The position numbers and the translations under genes were made by a program. The notes under the pieces are model-generated. The model had not been told where the DNA came from, did no database searches, and saw only the letters and a list, made by a program, of their open reading frames with translations. A stretch of 64,000 bases of DNA from Roseitranquillus sediminis (GTDB taxonomy: Bacteria > Pseudomonadota > Alphaproteobacteria > Rhodobacterales > Rhodobacteraceae), in contig NZ_JAFFOB010000005.1 in the NCBI RefSeq assembly GCF_016918935.1, positions 310,001 to 374,000 of the forward strand. Reading direction: 5' to 3'. This document shows, piece after piece, positions 23,763 through 32,751 of the stretch (within the stretch, counting starts at the first letter, position 1; each line of letters opens with the position of its first letter).

Positions 23763-24488
23763 ATGGGACGAGTTGCACTTGTGACCGGAGGCTCGCGCGG
23801 GATCGGCGCCTCGATCTCGACCGCGCTCAAGGACGCTGGTTATACAGTCGCGGCGAATTACGCCGGCAACGACGAAGCTGCCCGTAGGTTCACCGACGAG
23901 ACGGGGATCAAGACCTTCAAGTGGTCGGTCGCCGACTATGACGCCTGCAAGTCTGGCATCGCCGAGGTCGAGGCGGAACTGGGCCCAATCGAGGTGCTGG
24001 TCAACAACGCCGGCATCACGCGCGACGCAATGTTCCACAAGATGACGCCGGACCAGTGGAAGCAGGTGATCGACACCAACCTGACCGGCCTCTTCAACAT
24101 GACGCACTGCGTCTGGGGCGGGATGCGCGAACGCAAGTTCGGCCGGGTCGTCAACATCTCGTCGATCAACGGACAGAAGGGACAGGCGGGTCAGGCGAAC
24201 TATTCCGCCGCCAAGGCCGGAGACCTCGGGCTGACGAAGGCCCTGGCGCAGGAAGGGGCTCGCGCCGGCATCACCGTCAATGCGGTTTGCCCCGGCTACA
24301 TCGGGACCGAGATGGTGCGCGCCGTCGACGAGAAGGTGCTGAACGAGCGCATCATACCCCAGATCCCGGTCGGGCGCCTGGGAGAGCCGGAAGAGATCGC
24401 GCGCTGCGTGGTGTTCCTCGCCTCGGACGAGGCGGGCTTCGTCACCGGCTCCACCATTTCGGCCAACGGCGGCCAGTACTTCTCCTGA
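23763..24488 (+). CDS. phaB: Acetoacetyl-CoA reductase
   Basis: NADPH-dependent short-chain dehydrogenase making (R)-3-hydroxybutyryl-CoA for PHB synthesis and for crotonyl-CoA in the ethylmalonyl-CoA route. 241 residues. Cofactor motif TGGSRGIGA, NNAGITRD, and the Ser-Tyr-Lys triad in SSINGQKGQAGQANYSAAKAG are all present. The family-specific DQWKQVIDTNLTGLFN block separates it from FabG. GGGAGGAAG precedes ATG 23763. A strong hairpin follows the stop codon. Confidence 0.95.
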   Translation: MGRVALVTGGSRGIGASISTALKDAGYTVAANYAGNDEAARRFTDETGIKTFKWSVADYDACKSGIAEVEAELGPIEVLVNNAGITRDAMFHKMTPDQWKQVIDTNLTGLFNMTHCVWGGMRERKFGRVVNISSINGQKGQAGQANYSAAKAGDLGLTKALAQEGARAGITVNAVCPGYIGTEMVRAVDEKVLNERIIPQIPVGRLGEPEEIARCVVFLASDEAGFVTGSTISANGGQYFS

Positions 24489-24500
24489 TCAGTCAGGCGC

Positions 24501-24525
24501 GGCGCGAGCCCCAGCGGCTCGCGCC
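24501..24525. terminator. Bidirectional hairpin between phaB and the DUF465 gene
   Basis: Perfect 10-bp arms GGCGCGAGCC and GGCTCGCGCC with the 5-base loop CCAGC, lying between two convergent genes. The stem is very stable and symmetrical, so it can serve both transcripts. No clear T-run follows in either direction, as is common for GC-rich alphaproteobacterial terminators. Confidence 0.6.
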
Positions 24526-24541
24526 CGATCGGCTGTCGAGG

Positions 24542-24709
24542 TCACATCGCCGACAGGCGCGTGATCTCCTCCTTCAGTCGCAGCTTCTGCTTCTTGAGTT
24601 CGGTGATTCGGAGGTCGTCGGACGATGGGCTTCGCTGTTCCTGTTCCACCATATGCGAAAGCGACTCGTGCTTCTTGCGGAGTTCCTGCAGGTGCGAGCT
24701 CAAGGCCAT
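24542..24709 (-). CDS. DUF465 (YdcH-like) small coiled-coil protein
   Basis: 55 residues, entirely helical and charged: LQELRKKHESLSHMVEQEQ, then ITELKKQKLRLKEEITRL, the pattern of DUF465 family proteins, which form short antiparallel coiled coils. Function unknown in the family. ATG 24709 has a near-perfect AAAGGAGG upstream. A palindrome lies between it and the upstream methyltransferase gene. Confidence 0.85.
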   Translation of the reverse strand: MALSSHLQELRKKHESLSHMVEQEQRSPSSDDLRITELKKQKLRLKEEITRLSAM

Positions 24710-24778
24710 AATTGTCCTCCTTTCGTGGATCCGAAGCGAGCTCAGTCGAGCACAACCGGCGCGCCCTGTCACTCGCCA

Positions 24779-24794
24779 GATACGCCAGCGTATC
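24779..24794. repeat. 16-bp palindrome upstream of DUF465
   Basis: GATACGC-CA-GCGTATC, 7-bp perfect arms with a 2-base centre, located 70-85 bp upstream of the DUF465 start and 9 bp past the methyltransferase stop. No T-run follows, so an operator is at least as likely as a terminator stem. Confidence 0.3.
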
Positions 24795-24802
24795 CTTCAA
24801 CC

Positions 24803-25552
24803 TTACGTTGAGTCCAGCGCTGCACCGTTCCGCAGCACATCGCTGATTTCCGCAGCGTAATCGTCACCATCACCCGAATGGCAGAGGCCTTCGTGAACGA
24901 TCAGAGGCGCGGTCAGTCGGAACCGTCCGCGCGCGCTCTTGACCGCGGTCAGAATAAAGCGGTCGGCCTCGCGCCCGGCCCGTGCGGCAATCGGGCGCAC
25001 CGTTACGGCACCAGCGCCGTCATCGAGCGCCTTCAGAAGCTCGGGCAGCCGCTCTGCCGCCTGGATCATCGTCAACCGCCCGCCCGGACGCAGCCGGCGC
25101 AGCGCCGCCCCAACCCAGTCTGCCAGAGGCACCGTCTCGTAGAGGGCCGCACGCCGCGACGGTTCCCCGGGCATGATACCGTGCGACCGCCGGAGGTATG
25201 GGGGATTGGACACGACATGGTCGAAGCTCCGCGCCTTGAGCTCCGGGCCCAGCTCCCGGACGTCCGCCTCGACGACGTGCATCTCGATCCGGTTCCGCGA
25301 CGCGTTGCGCCGCGCTAGGGCAGCATAGTCGGCCAGTGCCTCGACTCCGATTAAGTCGAGCGCCCCGACACGTGCCGCGAGGCAGAGCGATACCACTCCC
25401 ACCCCGCAGCCCAATTCCAGCACCGACTCTCCCGGACTCGCGTCCGTGGCCGCCGCGAGGAACACCGGATCCACGCCCGCACGATAGCCGCGGGCCGGCT
25501 GGAGGATACGCAGCCGTCCGCCGAGGAAACCGTCGTCGGTAAGCCCGGTCAC
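24803..25552 (-). CDS. TrmN6-like SAM-dependent methyltransferase
   Basis: 249 residues, homologous to tRNA1(Val) (adenine37-N6)-methyltransferase (YfiC). SAM-binding motif I is VLELGCGVGVVSLCLA; the N6-adenine catalytic motif is NPPY (SNPPYLRRSHG). The N-terminal GFLGGRLRILQPARGYRAGVDPVFLAA is the family start. The GTG start overlaps the DUF2007 stop by 4 bp. The exact tRNA target is inferred from the family; other NPPY methyltransferases modify protein glutamines. Confidence 0.85.
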   Translation of the reverse strand: MTGLTDDGFLGGRLRILQPARGYRAGVDPVFLAAATDASPGESVLELGCGVGVVSLCLAARVGALDLIGVEALADYAALARRNASRNRIEMHVVEADVRELGPELKARSFDHVVSNPPYLRRSHGIMPGEPSRRAALYETVPLADWVGAALRRLRPGGRLTMIQAAERLPELLKALDDGAGAVTVRPIAARAGREADRFILTAVKSARGRFRLTAPLIVHEGLCHSGDGDDYAAEISDVLRNGAALDST

Positions 25553-25764
25553 GCGTCCAGCGCGATCCCGTTGTCGCGGAGGATCGAGCGCGCCCGGAAG
25601 AGGTCGCTGCTGCGGACCATCATCCGCCGCGGGAGTATGCCGATCGAACCCTCCAGCACGCTCATGTGCGCGTCCATCTGGAAGACCTCGATCTGCTCGC
25701 CCTCCAGCAGCGCCGCCGCGTAGGCGATGAGCGTCGGGTCATTGGTTCGCAGAAGCTCTTTCAT
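25549..25764 (-). CDS. DUF2007 (putative signal transducing protein)
   Basis: 71 residues: MKELLRTNDPTLIAYAAALLEGEQIEVFQMDAHMSVLEGSIG...RRMMV is the DUF2007 fold, a small ferredoxin-like unit of unknown role often encoded before this methyltransferase in alphaproteobacteria. The stop is embedded in the methyltransferase start (GTGA). ATG 25764 is 18 bp from the divergent polyprenyl synthase start, so their promoters overlap. Confidence 0.85.
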   Translation of the reverse strand: MKELLRTNDPTLIAYAAALLEGEQIEVFQMDAHMSVLEGSIGILPRRMMVRSSDLFRARSILRDNGIALDA

Positions 25765-25782
25765 CAGCTCTGATCTAAGGAT

Positions 25783-26823
25783 ATGCCCGGCCCGGTGTCG
25801 AGCGAAGTGAAAGCGGGTGCGATGGGGCTGGACCGGATTTCCGCGCGGCCGCACGAACGGCTGGCGGCGATGCTGTCGGATGAACTGGACGCGATGGCGG
25901 AACTCCTCGAGGCCAGGATGGTCTCGCAATACGCGCCGCGGATCGCCGACGTAACCGCCCACCTGATCCGTGCCGGCGGCAAGCGGCTGCGCCCGATGCT
26001 CTCGCTCGCGGTCGCCCGGATGTATGGCTACGAAGGCGAGAACCACATCCGTCTCGCGGCCACGGTGGAATTCATCCACACCGCCACGCTGCTGCACGAC
26101 GATGTGGTCGACGAGAGCCGGCAGCGGCGTGGCCGGCCGACCGCCAACCTTCTCTGGGACAACAAGTCCTCGGTGCTCGTCGGCGATTATCTTTTTGCCC
26201 GCTCGTTCGAACTGATGGTCGAGATCGGGTCGCTGCAGGTGCTCGACATCCTCTCGCGCGCCTCTGCCACGATTGCCGAGGGCGAAGTGCTGCAACTGAG
26301 CGCCGAGCGCAACCTGGCGACGAACGCGGAGACCTACCTCAGGATCGTCCGCGGCAAGACCGCCGCGCTCTTCGCCGCGGCCTGCGCGACCGCCGGCCTC
26401 GTCGCTGGCCGCCCGAGCGCAGAAACCGACGCCCTCGCGACCTACGGCGACGCGCTCGGCATCGCGTTCCAAATCACCGACGACCTGCTCGACTACCGCG
26501 GCAATGTGGAGGTGACTGGCAAGAACGTCGGCGACGACTTCCGCGACCGCAAGATGACCCTGCCCGTGATTCTCTGCGTCGCGCATGCCGACGACGAGGA
26601 ACGTGGCTTCTGGAAGCGCACGATCGAGCAGGGCGACCAGCGCGAGGGCGATGTCGCACGCGCCACTGCGCTGATGGAACGCCACCGTGCGCTGCAGGCG
26701 ACCGAGACCGAGGCGAGGATGTGGTCTGACCGCGCCCGCGCCGCACTGGAGGCGCTGCCGCCGCACCCCCTGCGCGACACGCTCGCGGACCTGGCGGGCT
26801 ACGTGGTGGACCGCGTGGCCTGA
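25783..26823 (+). CDS. Long-chain polyprenyl diphosphate synthase
   Basis: Makes the all-trans isoprenoid tail for ubiquinone. 346 residues. First aspartate-rich motif LLHDDVVDES and second ITDDLLDYRG are intact. The residue five before the first motif is Ala (TATLLHDD), which allows long products (C40-C50) rather than FPP or GGPP. Whether octa- or decaprenyl cannot be told from sequence. ATG 25783 has AAGGA directly in front; ATG 25822 (MGLDRIS) is an alternative. The 3' end overlaps convergent ispE by 25 bp. Confidence 0.9.
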   Translation: MPGPVSSEVKAGAMGLDRISARPHERLAAMLSDELDAMAELLEARMVSQYAPRIADVTAHLIRAGGKRLRPMLSLAVARMYGYEGENHIRLAATVEFIHTATLLHDDVVDESRQRRGRPTANLLWDNKSSVLVGDYLFARSFELMVEIGSLQVLDILSRASATIAEGEVLQLSAERNLATNAETYLRIVRGKTAALFAAACATAGLVAGRPSAETDALATYGDALGIAFQITDDLLDYRGNVEVTGKNVGDDFRDRKMTLPVILCVAHADDEERGFWKRTIEQGDQREGDVARATALMERHRALQATETEARMWSDRARAALEALPPHPLRDTLADLAGYVVDRVA

Positions 26824-27668
26824 TCGGTCAGCCCGGCGCTGCGAACCCACCAGCCCGGCTGAGCCCGCGAGATCTGCTTCGCCGCTGCCTCCGCCTCGGC
26901 AGACGACGCGAAGAGGCCGAAGACCGTGGCGCCCGAGCCCGACATCCGCGCCAGAAGACAACCGCCGGTCTCGGCCACCGCGGCGCGCGCCGCGCCGACA
27001 GCCGGTGCTTTCTCGATCGCGGCTGCCTCCAGATCGTTGCGCTGCTCCGCCAGCCACCGCGTCGCCTCGGCGGCATTGCGCCAATGGGGGATCTCGTCCG
27101 GCATCGGCGGGTGATCACGCGAAGCGAGGCCGGCGAAGACATCGGCGGTCCGCAGCGGCACCAGCGGATTGACGAGGACCAGCCACATGGGCGGCATTGT
27201 CGGCAACGGCGACAGCCGCTCGCCCACCCCCTGCATCCGCGCAGGTTGCGCCGCGACGCAGACCGGGACGTCGGCCCCCAGTTGCTCCGCAGCGCCTGTA
27301 CAGGCTCCGGCAACGCCGTTCAGCGCCCTCAGCACCGCGCCGGCGTCAGACGAACCGCCGCCGATGCCGGCGGCCACCGGCAGGCGCTTGTCGAGCTCGA
27401 TCTCGCAGGAGACGCCCGCGAGCGCCGCCGCCCTCAGCACCAGGTTGTCGCTGCCCGTCGGCACGTCTTCGGCAAACGTTCCGACCACACGCAGCGCCGG
27501 ACGCGCGGAAGGGCGCAGCGTGACGTGGTCGCCAATCCCGCAGAATACCACCAGGCTGTCGAGCAGGTGATAACCATCGCGCCGATGCCCGACCACATGC
27601 AGGGTCAGGTTGACCTTTGCCGGAGCGAACGCCTGGAGCGGCCCCCACTCCGGGGGCGCAGAATTCAT
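26799..27668 (-). CDS. ispE: 4-diphosphocytidyl-2-C-methyl-D-erythritol kinase
   Basis: GHMP kinase of the MEP isoprenoid pathway. 289 residues. AFAPAKVNLTLHVVGHRRDGYH is the family N-terminus with the catalytic Lys, LPVAAGIGGGSSDAGAVLRAL the ATP-binding GHMP motif, and MSGSGATVFGLF the C-terminal glycine motif. ATG 27668 overlaps the TPR gene stop by 4 bp. With the convergent polyprenyl synthase it supplies isoprenoid units and their elongation. Confidence 0.94.
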   Translation of the reverse strand: MNSAPPEWGPLQAFAPAKVNLTLHVVGHRRDGYHLLDSLVVFCGIGDHVTLRPSARPALRVVGTFAEDVPTGSDNLVLRAAALAGVSCEIELDKRLPVAAGIGGGSSDAGAVLRALNGVAGACTGAAEQLGADVPVCVAAQPARMQGVGERLSPLPTMPPMWLVLVNPLVPLRTADVFAGLASRDHPPMPDEIPHWRNAAEATRWLAEQRNDLEAAAIEKAPAVGAARAAVAETGGCLLARMSGSGATVFGLFASSAEAEAAAKQISRAQPGWWVRSAGLTDQATRSTT

Positions 27669-29359
27669 CCGCCCTTGGCGACCTGGAGCGGCTCGGCACC
27701 CTCTTCGGAGAGCACACGGTCGAGGCCGACTTCCAGCTTGCGCCGGATGCGGTCGGCGTCCGCCTCCTCGGGTTCGAAACTCAGCGCCCGGCGCCACTGG
27801 AACTGCGCCTCGCGCCCGCGGCCCACGGCCCAGAGCGCATCGCCCAAATGGTCGTTGACCACCGGGTCGGTCGGCATCAGCTCGGTCGCCCGCTCGAGCT
27901 GGTCGACCGCCTGCGCGTAGTCGCCGAGCCGGTAGTAGGCCCAGCCGAGCGAGTCGACGATGTACCCCGAGTTCGGCTGCGCCGCGACCGCCCGCTCGAT
28001 GTAGTCAAGCGCCTCGTCGAGATCGCCACCCTTCTCGAGATACGAGTATCCAAGGTAGTTCAGTACCTGCGGCTGGTCCGGCCGAAGCTCCAGCGCCTTC
28101 AAGAAGTCCGCCTCGGCCTCTTCCCAGCGGTCCGTCCGCTCACGCGCTATGCCCCGGGCGAAGTAGACGACCCACTGCGCCTCGGACGGCTCGTCAACCA
28201 GCGCGATGGCGCGGTCATAGGCATCGGCCGCCTCGCGATAGCGCTCGAGTTGCCGCAGAGCATCGCCGAGCGCGATGTGGACGATCGGCAGGTCGCCCTT
28301 CTCCTCCACGAGGTTCTGCATCACCTCGATCGCAGCATCGCTGTCGCCCGCACGTGTCAGCGCATCGGCCCGACCGAGCTCGGCGGCGTGAAACTGCGGA
28401 TGATCGCGCGGAACGCGACCATAGACCTCGACCGCCGCCTCGTGCTGCCCAAGATTCTCCAGAAGCCCCGCGGTCGCGAGGATCGCCTCGACATGATCGG
28501 GGCGGAGATGCTCTGCCGTGCTGGTGTAGAGCAGGGTATAGCTGTCCGCCGCCTCGCCGCTCAGAGCCAGGCCGATCGTGTAGAAGATCTCGGCCACGCC
28601 GTCGCGCACGCTGGTCACGACGTCGAACGGCACGGTCTCTCCGGCCTCGAGCCGCGCGCGCAGCTCCGTCAGGCCCGGATCGAGCGCCTCGCCGATCCGC
28701 TCGTCGATCAACGCGACCGCCTCGTCGTTGCGTTCGAGCTGGCTCAGTATTTGCGCGTGCGCCAAGACGCCGCGCCGGGTCAGCGGCAGCGGATCGTCCT
28801 CCTCGCCCGCGAGGATCGTGTCCGCGCTCTCGAGATCGCCCACCAGCGCCAGCGCCAGCGCCTTGTGGAAGAGCCCGAACGCCTTGACGCCCGAAACCTC
28901 GGACACCTCGTCGAAGCTCGCCAGCGCCTCCGTCATATCGCCTGCGCCGACCTGCGCCCAGGACTCCATCAGGCCGTCGAAGAGCGGCCCGACCGTCTGG
29001 CCCGCCTCGATGTCTTCGATGATCCCGTCCCATGCCTCGCGCGCGGACGCATCCGCCAGGAGCGCCATGTTCGCGATCTGGCTCTTGCCGCCGGTCTGGA
29101 TCAGGCGGCGCGCAAGCGGCGCCGCCCGGTCCACGTCGCCGAGGCTGAGGTGCGAGGATATCGCCGCTTCCATGAGCGACGGGTTGCGCGGATCCTGGTT
29201 CAGCGCGCGCGAGAAGTAAGTCGCGGCCGCCGCGAAGTCGCCGTCCGCGCCGGCGTGGCGGCCAGCCAGATAGGCCCCCGAATTGGTCTGCGCGAAGAGC
29301 GGCATCGGCAGCGATACGGCCGCCAGAAGCACGGCAACGAGGGCAGGTCTCATCGGCAT
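27665..29359 (-). CDS. Exported tetratricopeptide-repeat protein
   Basis: 564 residues with a signal peptide (PMRPALVAVLLAAVSLPMPLFAQ). The rest is arrayed TPR-like helix pairs. The clearest repeats are in the C-terminal half (LNYLGYSYLEKGGDLDEALDYIERAVAAQPNSG and the WAYYRLGDYAQAVDQLERATELMPTDP repeat). Likely a periplasmic scaffold. Overlap with ispE (4 bp) is conserved in many Rhodobacterales. ETF-QO is encoded 88 bp upstream. Function unknown beyond protein-protein contact. Confidence 0.85.
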   Translation of the reverse strand: MPMRPALVAVLLAAVSLPMPLFAQTNSGAYLAGRHAGADGDFAAAATYFSRALNQDPRNPSLMEAAISSHLSLGDVDRAAPLARRLIQTGGKSQIANMALLADASAREAWDGIIEDIEAGQTVGPLFDGLMESWAQVGAGDMTEALASFDEVSEVSGVKAFGLFHKALALALVGDLESADTILAGEEDDPLPLTRRGVLAHAQILSQLERNDEAVALIDERIGEALDPGLTELRARLEAGETVPFDVVTSVRDGVAEIFYTIGLALSGEAADSYTLLYTSTAEHLRPDHVEAILATAGLLENLGQHEAAVEVYGRVPRDHPQFHAAELGRADALTRAGDSDAAIEVMQNLVEEKGDLPIVHIALGDALRQLERYREAADAYDRAIALVDEPSEAQWVVYFARGIARERTDRWEEAEADFLKALELRPDQPQVLNYLGYSYLEKGGDLDEALDYIERAVAAQPNSGYIVDSLGWAYYRLGDYAQAVDQLERATELMPTDPVVNDHLGDALWAVGRGREAQFQWRRALSFEPEEADADRIRRKLEVGLDRVLSEEGAEPLQVAKGG

Positions 29360-29447
29360 CGCGATCGATCTCCAACGGGGGCAACGAAGCGAAGGTAACG
29401 TCCGCGTGCCTAACAGGCAATCTACAGGCGCGCTTCTGACGCAGGCG

Positions 29448-31094
29448 TTACATGCCCGGGTAGTTCGGCCCGTCGCCGCCCTGCGGCACCGTCCAGACGA
29501 TGTTCTGGCTGGGGTCCTTGATGTCGCAGGTCTTGCAGTGGACGCAGTTCTGGAAATTGATCTGGAACCGCTTCTCGGCGCCTTCGCCGACGAACTCGTA
29601 GACGCCGGCCGGGCAATAGCGCTCCGACGGCCCGCCGTACTTCGGCAGGTTCACCCTGACCGGCACGTCGGCGTCCTTGAGCCGCAGGTGGCACGGTTGG
29701 CTTTCCTCGTGGTTGGTCATCGAGAAGCTGACGTTGGTCAGGCGGTCGAAGCTGATCTTGCCGTCGGGCTTGGGATAGTCGATCGGCCTGTGGTCCTTCG
29801 CCTCGCCCGTCGCCTCGGCGTCGCTCTTGCCGTGCCGGAGCGTGCCGAAGAGCGAGGCGCGGAAGAGGCTCTGCGTCCACATGTCGAACCCGCCCAGCGC
29901 CAGCGAACCGGCCAGCCCGTAGCGGGACCAGAGTGGCTTGACGTTGCGCACCCTCTTCAGGTCCTTTCCGACAGGGCCTGTGCGCAGCTCCTCGTCATAC
30001 TCCTCGAGCACGTCGCCCGAGCGGCCGGCGGTGAGCGCGGCGCAGGCAGCTTCGGCCGCGGCGATGCCCGAGAGCATGGCGTTGGAGTTGCCCTTGATCC
30101 GCGGCAGGTTCACCAGCCCGACCGAACAGCCGAGCAGCACGCCGCCCGGAAAGGCCGCCTTCGGCATCGACTGGAACCCGCCCTCGGAGATCGCGCGCGC
30201 GCCGTAGGCGATGCGCTTGCCGCCCTCCAGAAGGTCGCGGACCATCGGATGGTGCTTGAAGCGCTGGAACTCTATGTACGGGTAGAGGTGCGGGTTTGCG
30301 TAGTTCAGGTGCACCACGAAGCCGATCAACACCTTGTTGTCGGCCGCGTGATAGATGAACGACCCGCCGCCCGCATTCTTCCCCAGCGGCCAACCCATCG
30401 TATGCACCACCCGTCCCTCGTGATGCTTCTCCGGGGCGATCTCCCAAATCTCCTTCATGCCAAGGCCGTACTTCTGAACATCGCTGTCGCGGTCGAGCCC
30501 GAAGCGCGCGATGACCTGCTTCGACAGCGAGCCACGCACCCCTTCGGCCAGCATCACGTACTTGCCGCGAAGCTCCATCCCCGGCTCGTAGTTCGGCCCA
30601 GGCGTGCCGTCCGCCTGCCGCCCGAACTCGCCCGCGACGACGCCGGCAACGCGATCGCCGTCCCAGACGATCTCGGAGCAGGACATGCCCGGGAACACCT
30701 CGACGCCCAGCGCCTCGGCCTGCTCGGCCATCCAGGCGCAAACGCGGCCCATGCTGACGATGTAGTTGCCGTGGTTCGACATCAGGCGCGGCATCACCCA
30801 GTTGGGGATGCGCGTCCCCCCGCCCTCGCCGAGAAAGTAGAAGCGGTCGTCGCTTACCGCCACGTCGACGGGCGCACCCTTGTCTCGCCAGTCCGGGATC
30901 AGCCGGTTGAGGCCCACGGGGTCAATGACCGCACCCGAGAGAATGTGCGCACCGACCTCCGAGCCCTTCTCCAGCACCACGACGCTCAGATCCGGGTCGA
31001 TCTGCTTGCACCTGATGGCCGCCGACAGGCCCGCGGGACCTGCGCCCACGATCACCACGTCGTACTCCATCGACTCGCGTTCCTGGTCGGCCAT
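29448..31094 (-). CDS. Electron-transfer flavoprotein-ubiquinone oxidoreductase
   Basis: Passes electrons from ETF (fatty acid and amino acid oxidation) to ubiquinone at the inner membrane. 548 residues from ATG 31094, chosen because GGAGGGA lies 5 bases upstream; ATG 31115 lacks such a site. FAD motif [16 protein letters not shown] at the start. [4Fe-4S] ligands at the end: RYCPAGVYE and then [16 protein letters not shown]. The ubiquinone-binding central region ([13 protein letters not shown]) is present. It fits functionally with the acyl-CoA dehydrogenase at 40-41.7 kb. Confidence 0.95.
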   Translation of the reverse strand: MADQERESMEYDVVIVGAGPAGLSAAIRCKQIDPDLSVVVLEKGSEVGAHILSGAVIDPVGLNRLIPDWRDKGAPVDVAVSDDRFYFLGEGGGTRIPNWVMPRLMSNHGNYIVSMGRVCAWMAEQAEALGVEVFPGMSCSEIVWDGDRVAGVVAGEFGRQADGTPGPNYEPGMELRGKYVMLAEGVRGSLSKQVIARFGLDRDSDVQKYGLGMKEIWEIAPEKHHEGRVVHTMGWPLGKNAGGGSFIYHAADNKVLIGFVVHLNYANPHLYPYIEFQRFKHHPMVRDLLEGGKRIAYGARAISEGGFQSMPKAAFPGGVLLGCSVGLVNLPRIKGNSNAMLSGIAAAEAACAALTAGRSGDVLEEYDEELRTGPVGKDLKRVRNVKPLWSRYGLAGSLALGGFDMWTQSLFRASLFGTLRHGKSDAEATGEAKDHRPIDYPKPDGKISFDRLTNVSFSMTNHEESQPCHLRLKDADVPVRVNLPKYGGPSERYCPAGVYEFVGEGAEKRFQINFQNCVHCKTCDIKDPSQNIVWTVPQGGDGPNYPGM

Positions 31095-31281
31095 TCGGTC
31101 CCTCCGGCTGGACATCGAGATTGCTAACCGTCGCGGCCACGCAATGCAAACGGGACGGAGTTACAGATCTCGTGCCGAAAACGATTCGTCTTGCAATCGA
31201 TCCGGCGCTCGGTTCTTTTCGAGAGAAATCCGGAACGCGGGGCGCCAAGGCGTCCGGCGCCATCAGAAGCTGGCGAACGTC

Positions 31282-31752
31282 ATGGACAAGATACCGCTGA
31301 CCCGTGCGGGACACGCCGCGCTGAACGATGAGCTCAAGAAGCTGAAGTCGCAGGAGCGGCCGGCGATCATCGCCGCCATCGCCGAGGCGCGCGAGCACGG
31401 CGACCTGAGCGAGAACGCCGAATATCATGCGGCGCGCGAACGGCAGAGCTTCGTCGAGGGCCGCGTGCGCGAGATCGAGAGCATCCTGGCGCGCGCCGAG
31501 GTGATCGACCCCTCCACGCTCTCCGGCCCGATCAAGTTCGGCGCCAGGGTGCGCCTGATCGACGAGGAGACCGAGGAGGAGCGCACGTTCCAGATCGTGG
31601 GCGAGCCCGAGGCCGACCTCGAGCGCGGCCTTCTCAACGTGCAGTCACCGCTGGCCCGGGCGCTCATCGGCAAGGACGAGGGCGACAGCGTCGAGGTCCG
31701 CACCCCCGGCGGCGAGCGCAGCTACGAGATCCTCGCCATCGACTACAGCTGA
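31282..31752 (+). CDS. greA: Transcription elongation factor GreA
   Basis: Stimulates transcript cleavage by backtracked RNA polymerase. 156 residues. The coiled-coil N-terminus has [22 protein letters not shown] and the acidic tip [18 protein letters not shown] (catalytic Asp/Glu). The FKBP-like C-terminal domain is [34 protein letters not shown] 31282 gives the usual length. It is preceded by a 187-bp gap divergent from ETF-QO with nothing recognised inside. Confidence 0.95.
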   Translation: MDKIPLTRAGHAALNDELKKLKSQERPAIIAAIAEAREHGDLSENAEYHAARERQSFVEGRVREIESILARAEVIDPSTLSGPIKFGARVRLIDEETEEERTFQIVGEPEADLERGLLNVQSPLARALIGKDEGDSVEVRTPGGERSYEILAIDYS

Positions 31753-31760
31753 CGGCCGGC

Positions 31761-32747
31761 GTGCAGGAAAGCCGACCCGGCAGCAAAACCAGGTCCCGGC
31801 GCCCGGTGGGCCGCCAGCGCGCCACGCGGCCCGACGCGGGCGACATAATGGCGCTCTCGCTCACGCTGATCTGGGGGTCGGCAATCCTGCTGCTGGTGAC
31901 GATGGTCGGGCTCGACGGCGTTGGCATCGCTGCTATGGTGGCGATCCTGTCGGCTGCGGTCGTACCCATTGCGGTATTCTGGCTCGCGACCTCGGCCGCG
32001 CGCACCGCGGGCGAGATGCAGAAGGACATCGCGGAGCTTCGGGACGCGCTGGAGTCCCTTGGGCGCAGCGCATTGCGCGGTGCGCCTCCGCGTCCGGTGA
32101 CGCAGCCCGTCAGCCCAGTACCCGTCGCGCCTGAACCGGAGGCTGCGCCAGCGCCGAGCGAGCCTTCGCCCCTGCGCTCGGCGTCCGGCGCGACCTTCGC
32201 ATCAGGCCGCGACGGCGGATTTCGCTCCAGGCCGGCGCAGGGCGAGCTCGTCTTTCCCGACGAGGCGCCGCCCGAGCCGATCTCGGTCGAGGAGTTAATC
32301 TCGGCGCTCGACTTTCCGGCGGGCCCCGACGACCGCGCGGGCTTCCGCATCCTGCGGCGGGCGATGGCCGACCGCTCGGCCCGCCAACTCGTCCAGGCGA
32401 GCCAGGACGTGCTGACCATGCTCGGCGGCGAAGGCCTCTACATGGATGACCTGGCGCCGGACCGGGCGCGGCCGGAGGTTTGGCGGCGTTTCGCCCATGG
32501 CGAGCGCGGACCGACGGTGGCGGCGATCGGCGGCATTCGCGACCGGACCTCGCTGACGCTCTGCGCCTCCCGCATGCGCAACGATCCTGTGTTCCGGGAC
32601 GTCGCGCACCATTTCCTGAGGGTCTTCGACCGTGCGCTCGCCGACATCGAGTCGCGCACCGACGACGCCGAGATCGCGCGCCTCGCCGACAGCCGCACCG
32701 CGCGGGCCTTCATGCTGATCGCCCGCGTCGCCGGCACGTTCGACTGA
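31761..32747 (+). CDS. Membrane protein of unknown function
   Basis: 328 residues from a GTG at 31761, 8 bp after greA; ATG 31848 is an alternative that removes a very basic leader. Two hydrophobic helices (LTLIWGSAILLLVTMVGLDG and AAMVAILSAAVVPIAVFWLA) are followed by a short coiled segment, a Pro/Ala-rich linker, and a C-terminal helical domain (SARQLVQASQDVLTMLGGEG, HHFLRVFDRALADIE). It resembles conserved Rhodobacteraceae proteins without a name. Likely inner-membrane anchored with the C-terminus in the cytoplasm. Confidence 0.7.
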   Translation: MQESRPGSKTRSRRPVGRQRATRPDAGDIMALSLTLIWGSAILLLVTMVGLDGVGIAAMVAILSAAVVPIAVFWLATSAARTAGEMQKDIAELRDALESLGRSALRGAPPRPVTQPVSPVPVAPEPEAAPAPSEPSPLRSASGATFASGRDGGFRSRPAQGELVFPDEAPPEPISVEELISALDFPAGPDDRAGFRILRRAMADRSARQLVQASQDVLTMLGGEGLYMDDLAPDRARPEVWRRFAHGERGPTVAAIGGIRDRTSLTLCASRMRNDPVFRDVAHHFLRVFDRALADIESRTDDAEIARLADSRTARAFMLIARVAGTFD

Positions 32748-32751
32748 CGGC

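Noticed and set aside
29407-29419. TGCCT-AAC-AGGCA small palindrome before the TPR gene
   Set aside because: Five-base arms occur often by chance in GC-rich DNA and nothing else supports a site.
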